Assembly (NCBI RefSeq): GCF_022048975.1
Contig: NZ_JAKMHX010000028.1
Span: forward strand, 1-64,000
Reading direction: 5' to 3'
Length of the DNA stretch: 64,000 nucleotides
From: Sporosarcina cyprini
Lineage (GTDB): Bacteria > Bacillota > Bacilli > Bacillales_A > Planococcaceae
Shown here: positions 7,825 through 16,381 of the stretch, in pieces
How the letters are laid out: every line of letters starts with the position of its first letter
Numbering within the stretch: position 1 is the stretch's first letter
Translations under genes and position numbers: made by a program
The notes under the pieces: generated by a model
The model's database searches: none
What the model was told of the DNA's origin: nothing
What the model saw: only the letters and a program-made list of their open reading frames with translations

Positions 7825-9678
7825 ATGCGATTAAATTATATTGAGCTGAAAAACTACCGAAGTTTTATCGATGCTAAAATAAGTTTTGATGAAAAGACAC
7901 TAATTATCGGAGCAAATGATATTGGTAAAACTAATGTTTTATATGCCTTACGACTGCTCTTAGATAAATCATTATCTGAAAACGACTTAGAACCGCTTGA
8001 TGAAGATTTTTGCATTCATTCAGGTACAGAAACCAAGGAATTTTCTATCACTCTTCACTTTGTCGAAGCTGTTGAAGAGTGTATTTTGTCATGTTTTAGG
8101 GAACTTATCAGCGATGAAGACGAAGTCTACATTAGGTATACAGCTACACGAACTAGGATAGGTGGCACGAAAGATTATAAGCTATTTGTAGGGACATCTC
8201 CTGAAGAACTACAACTAGTTACAAGTAGGTTTTATTTAAGAGCATTGAACATGAGATACATTAGTGCCACTCGACAAATAGACCAATATTTAAAGAGTCA
8301 AAAAAATAAGCTCTTAGAATATTTGCAAGATGCTAGGTCGGAAGAGGAAGAACAGTCAGATAACGCAAGGTTTGAAGATTTAAGTGGTCGTATAAAAGTT
8401 ATAGAAAATGAATTGAATACATTATCCTTTATTGGAAAAGCTGGAGAAACTCTTAATAACCAATTAAGAGACTTGTCAGAACACCATCAAGAACAGAAAT
8501 TGAAGTTAGGTGTCGATTTACCATCAAATGATGATTTATTTAGAAAAATCAATCTTCTATCTAGTATTGGAGAACACACTATTCAATTGGGTGGTGAAGG
8601 AAGAAAGAACCAGGCTTTTATTGCTCTTTGGTCTGCTTTAAATCAAATTTCTATTAAGGATGGACAACCTGATGAAGTTTCTATTTTCTGTATTGAAGAA
8701 TCAGAAGCACATCTTCATCCACATCAACAAAGAAAATTGGCGGAATATCTAGTTAAAGTATTACCAACGCAGGTGATCTTAACAACTCATTCTCCTTATA
8801 TTGCGTGTGAATTTCAACCTAATTCAATTATAAGGTTGCATACGAAGCAAGGTTCTCCAGCTACAGTTTGTAATCAAAATGGAGTATCGAAGGAATTGGG
8901 AGACCATATTAGAGCGATGGAATATCGTTTAAGTCCTCTTATTGCAGAGGTATATTTTAGTGACTGTGTACTTCTGGTAGAGGGGACTTCTGAAATTGTT
9001 TTTTATAAGAGTTTAGCTCATGAAATAGGAATAGATTTGGACAAGTTAAATATAAGTGTTTTATCTGTTGAAGGTGTCGGTTTCACAAGATATATTGATT
9101 TATTAAATGCACTGGGTATACCTTGGGTAATGAGAACGGATAATGATTATCAAAAGTACAATCGACCAAAGCAACAGTTAAAAGAAGCATATTATCTAAC
9201 TGGAATAAGAAGATTAATCACTATTTATTCTACAAAATGTTCTAGTAAAGTGCCAATTGGAGAACAGCTTTTAAATCTTGAAGAATTGATTTTTGAGAAC
9301 AAAGAAAAACTCACGGAAAACTCTGGTGCAAGTAATTCTCATAGGCAGGAAATGTACGATTTATTTTACCAACCACTAAGTAATTACGGTTTGTTTTTAG
9401 CAAAAGAAGGATTAGAAGAAGATATTTATCATTCAAATAAAACTGTCCAAGAGTCAATAAATCAGTATTTTTCACCTAGACAAGAGGATGAAGAAACTTT
9501 AGTGATTCAAGATATGGTATCAGAAATGAAAAGTAAAAAATCTACATTTATGTATTACTTTTTAGAAAAAAATAGAGGCTTTTTAAGTTCTTTGAAGGAT
9601 GATCCTTTAGCGGGACCATTGTATGCAGTTCAAACCATTGTACAGCAAATGAGGGTTGGTAATCATGGTGAACTTTGA
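7825..9678 (+). CDS. gajA: Gabija-like GajA: OLD-family ATPase with TOPRIM nuclease
   Basis: GajA of Gabija anti-phage systems is a nucleotide-sensing DNA-nicking nuclease. This 617-aa protein has the full layout. The N-terminal ABC-type ATPase shows Walker A GANDIGKT (residues 29-36), signature-like GGEGRKNQ (256-263), Walker B IFCIEESEAHLHP (287-299) and the switch His in LTTHSPY (322). The C-terminal TOPRIM domain has the glutamate in LLVEGTSE (about 386) and the metal-binding D-x-D in RTDND (438-441). The ribosome binding site GGAGG precedes ATG 7825. It overlaps the next gene, a UvrD-like helicase. Known GajA proteins are near 580 aa, so this is slightly long. Confidence 0.87.
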   Translation: MRLNYIELKNYRSFIDAKISFDEKTLIIGANDIGKTNVLYALRLLLDKSLSENDLEPLDEDFCIHSGTETKEFSITLHFVEAVEECILSCFRELISDEDEVYIRYTATRTRIGGTKDYKLFVGTSPEELQLVTSRFYLRALNMRYISATRQIDQYLKSQKNKLLEYLQDARSEEEEQSDNARFEDLSGRIKVIENELNTLSFIGKAGETLNNQLRDLSEHHQEQKLKLGVDLPSNDDLFRKINLLSSIGEHTIQLGGEGRKNQAFIALWSALNQISIKDGQPDEVSIFCIEESEAHLHPHQQRKLAEYLVKVLPTQVILTTHSPYIACEFQPNSIIRLHTKQGSPATVCNQNGVSKELGDHIRAMEYRLSPLIAEVYFSDCVLLVEGTSEIVFYKSLAHEIGIDLDKLNISVLSVEGVGFTRYIDLLNALGIPWVMRTDNDYQKYNRPKQQLKEAYYLTGIRRLITIYSTKCSSKVPIGEQLLNLEELIFENKEKLTENSGASNSHRQEMYDLFYQPLSNYGLFLAKEGLEEDIYHSNKTVQESINQYFSPRQEDEETLVIQDMVSEMKSKKSTFMYYFLEKNRGFLSSLKDDPLAGPLYAVQTIVQQMRVGNHGEL

Positions 9679-11398
9679 TCCGACACCTCAACAAAGTACC
9701 ATACTAGGATGGAGTAATAACGCAGTAATTATTGCTGGACCTGGAAGTGGAAAGACCTGGACACTTGCTAAAAAGATTCAACAAGTTATATTGGATTGTA
9801 GAGAATACCAAGGAGTCATTGCTATTTCTTATACTAATAAAGCTAGTAAAGAATTAGAAAAGAGAGCAAAATTATTATGTAATGATACAAAGCAATCTTT
9901 TTTTAGTACAATCGATAGTTTTTGCAGTTCGGAAATCGTTTTGTCTTTTGGTAAGAGACTGATGGGAACAAGCTTAGGACAAGTCTTAGTTGAAAAAGTC
10001 CGGGACGAAGAACAAGAACGACTTATAATTTCTATAAAAAACGAAATAAAATCGATTATTGAAAAATATTCGCACTACCCCATTCAACAATTATATGACC
10101 AAGGAATTTGTGTATATGAAGAATTAGATCCTTCTTATAGAGTATATTTGGAAGAACGGTTTCTTTCGGGTTACTTTGATTTACATTTAATTGGTAGCAT
10201 GGCGAATTTAATACTTTTGAGTTCTGAAACATGTGCTAAATATCTAAAAGCAAAGTATCGATATGTATTTATTGACGAATTTCAGGATTCGGATTTCGAG
10301 CAATTTAGCCTATTTAAACGGTTATCAGAGATTGGGATAATCAGCTGGGCAGTTGGTGATTTTAATCAATCCATATACTCGTTTAAATCTGGTAGTCCTG
10401 AGTATATGGAACAACTAACAACAATGGCTAATTTCGAGAAATTTGATATGAATATTAATCATCGGTGTCATCACTTTATTCAAAATTACGCAGACCTTTT
10501 TTTATGTCTTCAAAGAGGTATGGACCTTACTTCTGTTCCTGAAGGTGATAGTAGAATCGCTAGGGTCTCATTGACAGGAACGCAATATCAAATTGGATAT
10601 TGGTTGAACGAATCCATTGAAAAGATCATTGAAATAACAGGTGTTAAAAAGAAGTTTGAGATTGCATTGCTAGGAAGAACAAATGAAACATTGGAAATGA
10701 TATCAGACGTATTAACAATTCCACATCGATTACAGTACAAATTACTCTTAAATGACGACAGAAGTATTGGTGGGAATATGCTGCGACTATTGTTCATTTT
10801 ATCATTTAATCAGAAAGAGTATACCGCTAAGGATTTTATTGAGAGTTATTTTGATTCCCGTGTACGAGGAATAAGAAAAAATATAGATGCTGTTAAGGAT
10901 CTAATAAAAAAGTTTAAACTAGAATGTCAAAACGAAGCTACTGATGTTAATAAAAGCGAAAGAGTAATTAGTATTTTTAGTGAAATAGTTCGAAATATTT
11001 ATCCTGATTATGAAATAAGCGAACTCACCAAAGCAGCTTGTGAACAATTGTTAAACAATCCAATGTTACTTGAAAATTTTAAGCCATTTAAGGAAGATGA
11101 GATTCAATTATTAACTATTCACAGTTCTAAAGGGTTAGAATTTGATGTTGTTTTACACTTAGACTTATTTGAAGATACGTTCCCGGATTTTCGTTCAGTG
11201 GGTGAACCTGTAAAACTACGAGAAGATGAAAATCTGCATTACATAGCCCTAACAAGGGCTAAAGAGTATGTATTTCTAATTTCAAACTCTATAAAGCGAT
11301 TTTATTCATCAAATGCACAAAGGTATTATGAATTTGATAAAAAACCCTCACCATTTATTTCAGGTTCAATCGAAGAGTATCAGTTTACTATAGAATAA
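9665..11398 (+). CDS. gajB: Gabija-like GajB: UvrD/Rep-family helicase
   Basis: GajB is the superfamily 1 helicase partner of GajA. Visible motifs are the Q-like motif TPQQ, Walker A AGPGSGKT (near residue 25-32 from the chosen start), motif Ia ISYTNKASKEL, motif II FIDEFQD, motif III GDFNQSIYSF, motif V HSSKGLEFDVV and motif VI IALTRAKEYVFL. The start could be TTG 9656 or ATG 9665; I favour the ATG, which has GAGGG 9 bp upstream and gives 577 aa. It overlaps gajA by 14 bp, so the two are translationally coupled. It is longer than most GajB proteins (about 500 aa). A terminator follows at 11456. Confidence 0.87.
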   Translation: MVNFDPTPQQSTILGWSNNAVIIAGPGSGKTWTLAKKIQQVILDCREYQGVIAISYTNKASKELEKRAKLLCNDTKQSFFSTIDSFCSSEIVLSFGKRLMGTSLGQVLVEKVRDEEQERLIISIKNEIKSIIEKYSHYPIQQLYDQGICVYEELDPSYRVYLEERFLSGYFDLHLIGSMANLILLSSETCAKYLKAKYRYVFIDEFQDSDFEQFSLFKRLSEIGIISWAVGDFNQSIYSFKSGSPEYMEQLTTMANFEKFDMNINHRCHHFIQNYADLFLCLQRGMDLTSVPEGDSRIARVSLTGTQYQIGYWLNESIEKIIEITGVKKKFEIALLGRTNETLEMISDVLTIPHRLQYKLLLNDDRSIGGNMLRLLFILSFNQKEYTAKDFIESYFDSRVRGIRKNIDAVKDLIKKFKLECQNEATDVNKSERVISIFSEIVRNIYPDYEISELTKAACEQLLNNPMLLENFKPFKEDEIQLLTIHSSKGLEFDVVLHLDLFEDTFPDFRSVGEPVKLREDENLHYIALTRAKEYVFLISNSIKRFYSSNAQRYYEFDKKPSPFISGSIEEYQFTIE

Positions 11399-11455
11399 GC
11401 ACTATTAAAGTAACGAGTAATCCGGTTCATCGCGTGGGGAACATCGAACAATAAA

Positions 11456-11484
11456 AAGCGGGTTAGTTAATAATCCGCTTATTT
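11456..11484 (+). terminator. Terminator of the Gabija operon
   Basis: AAGCGGGTTA and TAATCCGCTT pair around a short loop, followed by a T-rich tract, 60 bp after the gajB stop. Confidence 0.7.
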
Positions 11485-11877
11485 ATTTGTCTCGAAATCG
11501 AACGTGTGTACTAAAATTACTTATACAACAATGAGTGATGAATAATGCTTTATTCAAAAAGAAGTATTTACACCATTAATGAAAACGAGGAACAATTCAA
11601 ATGATCATTAAACGTTCGTCTTCATCGGTCATCTAGATATCTTCCATACCGCCTCTATAAAACTTCTCCCATTGGAACAAAATTTATTGATAAACGGGCT
11701 TATCGGTTATCAAAATGAAGAACATCACTGCCATCTATACCATTGTACAGAAGGTAACGCGGCAGTTTAGTTGAAGATGAATAATGTCTTGCAACAAGGA
11801 TGGACTACCCAAAATTAGGTATTTATGTTAATGTTATTTATAAAGATTGGTAAAAATCTATTGCTGGAGGACATCCA
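11485..11877. other. Gene-poor spacer with dispersed repeat
   Basis: No intact gene is seen here. The repeat GCAGTTTAGTTGAAGATGA at 11762 is shared in part with 13163 and 13830. Scraps of open frame (for example around 11600-11760) carry no start or recognisable motif. The AGGACATCC-type ribosome binding region of the next gene lies at the end. Confidence 0.4.
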
Positions 11878-13002
11878 ATGGAATTAAAAGTAGTGCATTC
11901 AGTGGAGTTACCTTTTATATTAAATCTACCAAATGACACCTATGATACAAGAGTTGAATTTGGGGGAAATAGTTATCAGGTTGGTTTGCAAATTAGTAAT
12001 ACAAAATATAAAGTAATGACAACCTACCGAGGGAAAGAAGCATACATGGAAGTAGAAGAAGATGAAATTTCTACATTAAGTGAAAAAGAACAAAATAACT
12101 ACAGAGAGAAATTACGTACTCATATTAGTTGGGATTTAAAAGAAAGCAAAATTTATACTAAACAAGAGTTAGATAGTGTAAGTGAGGAAAAAAGACTAAG
12201 TGAATTAACGACTAGTATTCTGATGAATAAAATTGATTACGAAGATGACCTAGAGGCTACTACACAAAAATTGTATTCAACTTTCACTGAGGAGGAAAAA
12301 GTAGAATTAAGCTACTCGTTCCTTATAAATAAAGAGCTTTCTAGATTAACCAATGCAGATTTGTTTTTAGAAGCAATTAATCAGTTAATAAAAGCATATT
12401 CAGTTTTCAGAAATGATTATTTTGTTGAAAAATGCTCTTATCACACATTACGAGGTGTCCAGATAACTCGATTTGTTGATAACGTTCAATGGGATGATTT
12501 CAAAAGAATAGAGAAATTACCTCCTATGATGAATAAGCCCTGGTTATCTGATAACACCCAAGACGAATTAACAGAGTTTCAAAACAACTTGCGCGCTGGA
12601 ACAGAAATCGATCCCCTCCAATCTTTAATATTGGTCGCTAAGAATCTATTAGAGAAGAGTGAGACAAGATCCGCGATTATTAATATTTCAGCTGTACTTG
12701 AATATTCAGTAGAAAGAAAAATTAGAAATAAACTTCTGGCTAAAGGTAAGACTGAGCGAAGTATTGACAGGTTATTAGATAAAACTAAGATGAACTTCAG
12801 AGAAAGATGCGATAAAAATCTGAAAAATGCAACAGGTGTATCGTTAGTAACTAATTATCCGGACGAATGGAGAACAGTTCAATTTTATAGAAAAAAATAT
12901 AGGCATTCAATAGCCCATTCGGTATTTGAACCAACACCTGCAGACACTAATAAAATGATTTTAGAGTTCGAGAAAGTAATTGCTATAGTTGAATCGTTAT
13001 AA
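11878..13002 (+). CDS. 374-aa protein with HEPN-like C-terminal motif
   Basis: I do not recognise the family with certainty. The N-terminal 80 residues look like a small beta-rich domain and the middle is helical. The C-terminal 120 residues are all-helical and end with KKYRHSIAHSVFEP, which contains R-H-S-I-A-H and so fits the R-x4-H signature of HEPN ribonucleases. The preceding helices (SAIINISAVLEYSVERKIR) resemble the HEPN core. HEPN proteins are often abortive-infection RNases, and the gene lies 480 bp behind a Gabija-like operon on the same strand. The role is inferred. The start has GGAGG 6 bp upstream. Confidence 0.6.
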   Translation: MELKVVHSVELPFILNLPNDTYDTRVEFGGNSYQVGLQISNTKYKVMTTYRGKEAYMEVEEDEISTLSEKEQNNYREKLRTHISWDLKESKIYTKQELDSVSEEKRLSELTTSILMNKIDYEDDLEATTQKLYSTFTEEEKVELSYSFLINKELSRLTNADLFLEAINQLIKAYSVFRNDYFVEKCSYHTLRGVQITRFVDNVQWDDFKRIEKLPPMMNKPWLSDNTQDELTEFQNNLRAGTEIDPLQSLILVAKNLLEKSETRSAIINISAVLEYSVERKIRNKLLAKGKTERSIDRLLDKTKMNFRERCDKNLKNATGVSLVTNYPDEWRTVQFYRKKYRHSIAHSVFEPTPADTNKMILEFEKVIAIVESL

Positions 13003-13023
13003 CAAACTACATTAGTTGAACCA

Positions 13024-13178
13024 CTAACGGGTACTTTAGCTAAAGATCATGGGGTTGCCATAGGCAGCTCTTTTATCTTATTAAACTAAAGGGGCAGCAA
13101 AAGAATAATTTTCCTCACATCACGAAGTGATGTAAACCGTTCATACTTCAATGTTTATAGAGGGAGTTTAGTTGAATA
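13024..13178. repeat. Dispersed island repeats
   Basis: CTAACGGGTACTTTAGCT (13024) matches the repeats at 7448 and 13930. GGAGTTTAGTTGAATA (13163) matches those at 11762 and 13830. The stretch between has a GGCAGCTCTTTTA terminator-like end for the 374-aa gene. Confidence 0.5.
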
Positions 13179-13231
13179 AGGGATGATTGTAACTGAAGAG
13201 GACAAACAAAACCTAAATATAATTTAGGGTG

Positions 13232-13801
13232 ATGAAATTGGATAAGGATAAACCTCTTCTATTGGTTTTATTTAGCATACTAATTTGTGGGTTGTATTAT
13301 GGAACAGTAAATGCAAATGTGAACGATACTACTCCTTCCATTGAGGAAAAAATCATTGAAGGCAAACAACTCACTCCTTTAGAAAGCCAATTAATATCTT
13401 TTCTGTATGGTTTGATGGTAGACGAACCGAAACAAGCCGTTGAATTGTGGATATTAGGCGTAAATAATCGAAGCGGTTCTGTTCAATATGTGATGTTGTC
13501 CCCTTCACTTCGAAAACAATCAAGGAGTAAGTTTGAGGAAACTCACTGGATAACAGGTCAATCAAGCCCTTCGGTTAGTAACTTTCGTTTTACAAAAGTA
13601 GAAAAGCTTAGCGAATCCAAAATGCGGTATACCGTTAAATACGATTTATGGGCATCATATGGAGATTTTGGAGGCGGGGAGAAGATAATAATTGTGGAAA
13701 AGAATTTAGAACCATCTAAAGAGTATTGGTTTATTTCATCAATAACAACGAAATTTAATCCATGGGAAGCATTTACCCCAGCCGAGACAGTTTTAAAATG
13801 A
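13232..13801 (+). CDS. Secreted or membrane-anchored hypothetical protein, 189 aa
   Basis: The N-terminus has charged residues then a hydrophobic stretch (PLLLVLFSILICGLYYGTVN) ending near NANVND, so a signal peptide or anchor is likely. The mature part is about 160 residues with a mixed fold (ELWILGVNNRSGSVQYVMLSP, VKYDLWASYGDFGGGEKIII) reminiscent of small Bacillus extracellular proteins of unknown role. ATG 13232 is preceded by an adjacent in-frame GTG, and the ribosome binding site is TTAGGGTG. It is the last intact plus-strand gene of the island. Confidence 0.6.
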   Translation: MKLDKDKPLLLVLFSILICGLYYGTVNANVNDTTPSIEEKIIEGKQLTPLESQLISFLYGLMVDEPKQAVELWILGVNNRSGSVQYVMLSPSLRKQSRSKFEETHWITGQSSPSVSNFRFTKVEKLSESKMRYTVKYDLWASYGDFGGGEKIIIVEKNLEPSKEYWFISSITTKFNPWEAFTPAETVLK

Positions 13802-13829
13802 AAATATTGATTGAACAAACGGTAGTGCA

Positions 13830-13946
13830 GCAGTTTAGTTTAAGAATCGATGTTGTGTTAACCTGGTGTACCCGTTCTGAAACAATTTTCATCCTCTGTG
13901 GTGCAGTGTTTTTTTGCTGCATGGATTGGCTAACGGGTGCTTTAGT
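13830..13946. repeat. Dispersed island repeats
   Basis: GCAGTTTAGTTTAAGA at 13830 and CTAACGGGTGCTTTAGT at 13930 repeat units seen at 11762/13163 and 7448/13024. The open frames that cross this stretch have no ribosome binding site and look accidental. Confidence 0.5.
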
Positions 13947-14037
13947 AAAATACCTCTCTAAAAAAACGCTCAAATTTCTGTGCTTTTTTTCGTGTTTTTT
14001 ATTGCACTTTTCCCGATCAACCGAACCCGTTACTCTG

Positions 14038-14100
14038 GTATAACTACCTTTTTACGGTATAACTACCTTTTGATTCTCAAAAGGTAGTTATACTTTTCTT
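14038..14100. terminator. Long perfect hairpin with a duplicated arm
   Basis: GTATAACTACCTTTT (14057-14071) and its exact reverse complement (14079-14093) flank a 7-base loop and are followed by a T-rich run. A third direct copy of the left arm lies at 14037-14052. It can terminate transcription of the small minus-strand gene and of plus-strand transcripts. Confidence 0.7.
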
Positions 14101-14137
14101 ATTCTCCATACGAAAAAGACGGGCAATTCCCCCGTCA

Positions 14138-14311
14138 TTAGAATTTGGCTTCAGAAGTTGCACTATGCAACATTTGAGTTTTATCGTGCATACTTTTATA
14201 TATATGATACTTTGTTCGGTTCGTATGTTCATAAAAATCCATGCAATCTTCCATCATTTTTAGAAACTTATCATGAGGCATGGTTTCATTAAAATAGAAA
14301 AGTTCTTTCAT
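14138..14311 (-). CDS. Small hypothetical protein, 57 aa
   Basis: This is a soluble, helical small protein starting MKELFYFNETMPHDKF, rich in Met, His and aromatic residues. The start ATG 14311 has GGGGAGG 9 bp upstream; the longer frame from 14329 lacks one. No family is recognised. It is the only minus-strand intact gene inside the ssrA-flanked island and lies near its right end. Confidence 0.5.
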   Translation of the reverse strand: MKELFYFNETMPHDKFLKMMEDCMDFYEHTNRTKYHIYKSMHDKTQMLHSATSEAKF

Positions 14312-14613
14312 TATTATCAACCTCCCCATAATTTTATATCACCGTTTTACAAATAACGGCGATTTCAGTCAAAAAGTTTAGTGATACAAAAAGGAGCCAA
14401 TCCAACGTACTAGCCCAAAGTTGGGAGACAGATGAACAGATATTATAAATTCACCAATGCGAAGCATTGACTTTATATATACCAAACATTTTAAGGAGTA
14501 TTGTAAATTAACAAAAGTTAAAAGATATTCATATTTAAAATGAATTAATTGGCTGTGTAGGTGATATTCTTTGAAAAAACGGCAATATATTAACGTAGAA
14601 CAGTTTAAACAAA

Positions 14614-14834
14614 CGAGCTGTTTATTCACCTGATTCAGTAGGACTATTGGTTGGATGGAAAATAAACGGACTGCAAGCTCTGAAAGAGCTGAAAGAAGTC
14701 TACACGTCCGATTGGGAAATGCTCCCTGTATATATAAATCAATTGGAGAATAATTTACAGGGGTTCTTGAGATAACCTTCTACAACCCTAATCATAATCC
14801 TGAATTGGATGCAGTATATTGGCTGGACTGAAAA
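14614..14834 (+). pseudogene. Frameshifted remnant of a small protein gene
   Basis: Frame one reads YSPDSVGLLVGWKINGLQAL and KELKEVYTSDWEMLPVYINQ before a stop at about 14775. A one-base shift near 14760 continues as EITFYNPNHNPELDAVYWLD. The two parts fit one protein interrupted by a frameshift. No family is recognised and the beginning is not clear. Confidence 0.4.
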
Positions 14835-14980
14835 TAAGATCTCTACGATAGAATAGGGATAAAAAAGTCTTGTCTCCGTAAGTTTTGGACATATGAGTAC
14901 CATTTTGAGTACCTAAAATTTAAGTAAGGCGTAAATAACCTTCATGAGCCTTGCTGTAATAATGTTTCGTTGAGAAGGGA

Positions 14981-15002
14981 GTTCGACTCCCACCGTCTCC
15001 AT
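14981..15002 (+). repeat. Right ssrA 3'-end core repeat (att-like)
   Basis: This is an identical direct copy of the 22-bp core at 3909-3930 (GTTCGACT...GTCTCCAT). It is followed 15 bp later by a hairpin with a T-run that fits the natural tmRNA terminator, so this side looks like the original chromosomal flank of ssrA. The tmRNA body is again missing upstream, as expected if the element has been inserted between it and this core. Confidence 0.8.
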
Positions 15003-15017
15003 AGTAGATAAAGAAAG

Positions 15018-15047
15018 CAATGTGAGTCCTTCTCGCATTGTTTTTTG
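15018..15047 (+). terminator. Terminator next to the right core (probable ssrA terminator)
   Basis: CAATGTGAG and CTCGCATTG pair around TCCTT-like loop bases, followed by TTTTTTG. Its place just after the ssrA 3' end suggests it once terminated tmRNA. Confidence 0.7.
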
Positions 15048-15253
15048 TTTTGTATTTGTTTCATTTGCAACAATTTTTCTAGAAATATTGCTAGTGATTT
15101 CGTAAAGATTTTTATAGGAAATCCTTCTTGCCATTTTGTTAAAATATCTCATTCTGTATGGTCGTTAAGTGCTCTTTTACATGAAATTCGTTTAGAACAC
15201 TACAATTGGTGAATTGTAAGGATATCAATCTATTACTAGAGGGAGTGTGTGTG

Positions 15254-15862
15254 ATGAAAAAGTGGACGTGGCTGATGTTGCTTCTCGCATGTGCTTTTGT
15301 TTTTGCAGGATGCGCCGATAAAAAAGATGACTCAGCTGGCGAGGTCGATGAGGAGACTGCAGCTGATCCGGCGGAAGATGGTGTTGAAGACGATGTTACA
15401 GATGAGGGTAACGTGCCGCCTGTGACTGTACATCTAAAGGATCGAGACGGAAAGTCGGTCGGAACGGCTGAGTTGAGCGAGGAAGAAGAAGGGCTGCGAA
15501 TCATGGTGGACGCGAAGGATTTGCCTGAAGGAACTCATGGTTTTCATTTCCACGAAAAAGGTGTATGTGAAGCGCCTGACTTTGAATCCGCGGGAGGACA
15601 CTTTAATCCTACCGATGCCAGCCATGGATTTGATCACAAAGAAGGTCCGCATGCCGGTGATATGCCGAATCTGGAAGTTGGCGCAGACGGAACGGTGAAA
15701 AAAGAGTTCACCGTGAAAAATCTCACATTGGAGAATGATGAAGAAAACTCACTGTTTCAGGATGGCGGCACAGCCCTTGTCATTCACGCGGAAGCAGATG
15801 ATGGAAAGACCCAGCCATCCGGCGATTCTGGAGACCGCATCGCTTGTGGTGTAGTGGAATAA
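15254..15862 (+). CDS. sodC: Cu-Zn superoxide dismutase lipoprotein
   Basis: This enzyme dismutates superoxide outside the cell membrane. The N-terminus is a lipoprotein signal (MKKWTWLMLLLACAFVFAGC) with lipobox cysteine at residue 20, then an acidic linker to about residue 60. The SOD fold follows, with copper and zinc ligands in GFHFHEKG, GGHFNP, HGFDHKEGPHAGD and the final LVIHAEADD. The conserved disulfide cysteines are visible in KGVCEAP and RIACGVVE. I start at ATG 15254, behind GAGGGAG; the upstream frame extension lacks a site. It is similar to B. subtilis YojM in layout. A terminator follows at 15902. Confidence 0.92.
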   Translation: MKKWTWLMLLLACAFVFAGCADKKDDSAGEVDEETAADPAEDGVEDDVTDEGNVPPVTVHLKDRDGKSVGTAELSEEEEGLRIMVDAKDLPEGTHGFHFHEKGVCEAPDFESAGGHFNPTDASHGFDHKEGPHAGDMPNLEVGADGTVKKEFTVKNLTLENDEENSLFQDGGTALVIHAEADDGKTQPSGDSGDRIACGVVE

Positions 15863-15901
15863 TTCCGTTCGGTTAACTGCCTGCCGAATAGAGTAAATGA
15901 A

Positions 15902-15938
15902 GAAGCCAACCGTTTAAAGTTGCGGTTGGCTTCTTTCT
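15902..15938 (+). terminator. sodC terminator
   Basis: AGAAGCCAACCG and CGGTTGGCTTCTTTCT form a strong hairpin 40 bp after the sodC stop. It also faces the end of the convergent arr gene. Confidence 0.8.
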
Positions 15939-15964
15939 ATCTATCGGCTCTGACTATAGGAGAA

Positions 15965-16381
15965 TTAATCGTATATAACATTTTTCCCTTCTTCACTTAA
16001 CTTTTGTAAAGATGTAACCATATGGTTTATTTGTTCATCAGAATGTCTTTCCCATGAGCCTAATTCTGCTATTATTTTCAAAGGAGATGTAGACCGATAG
16101 GATCGTTTCGGGTTTCCGGGAAATCTTTTGTCCGTTAAGTTTGGATCATTTTCAAAATCACCTAACGGTTCTACGATATAAATTCTCTCTTTTGAATTAG
16201 ACCTAGCTAATTCAGCACCCCATTTAGCAGCGTCTAACGTTGCGGTAAAATAGATATGGTTAGATTTTTTATCCTGATAATTGGAGAAGTGCAAAGGTTC
16301 GAGAAGGTCTCCAATTTCCAGCTTTGCTTTTGTGCCATGAAAGAACGGTCCAGGATCTAAAATATTTTTGTTGTCAGCCAT
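15965..16381 (-). CDS. arr: Rifampin ADP-ribosyltransferase
   Basis: Arr enzymes inactivate rifamycins by transferring ADP-ribose from NAD+ to the C23 hydroxyl. The 138-residue length is typical. Conserved segments are PFFHGTKA with the catalytic His15, SNHIYFTATLDAAKWGAELA with Tyr44, RIYIVEP, NDPNLTDKRFPGNP with Asp79, and SYRS. The start ATG 16381 has AAGGGGTG 8 bp upstream. It stands alone, convergent with sodC. Chromosomal arr genes occur in many environmental Bacillales, so this is probably intrinsic rather than newly gained. Confidence 0.93.
   Translation of the reverse strand: MADNKNILDPGPFFHGTKAKLEIGDLLEPLHFSNYQDKKSNHIYFTATLDAAKWGAELARSNSKERIYIVEPLGDFENDPNLTDKRFPGNPKRSYRSTSPLKIIAELGSWERHSDEQINHMVTSLQKLSEEGKNVIYD

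Noticed and set aside
13762..14043. 93-aa open frame
   Set aside because: It overlaps the end of a better gene, crosses dispersed repeats and has no ribosome binding site.
15139..15504. Minus-strand 121-aa frame over sodC
   Set aside because: Ser/Thr-rich shadow of the acidic linker of sodC in the opposite strand.
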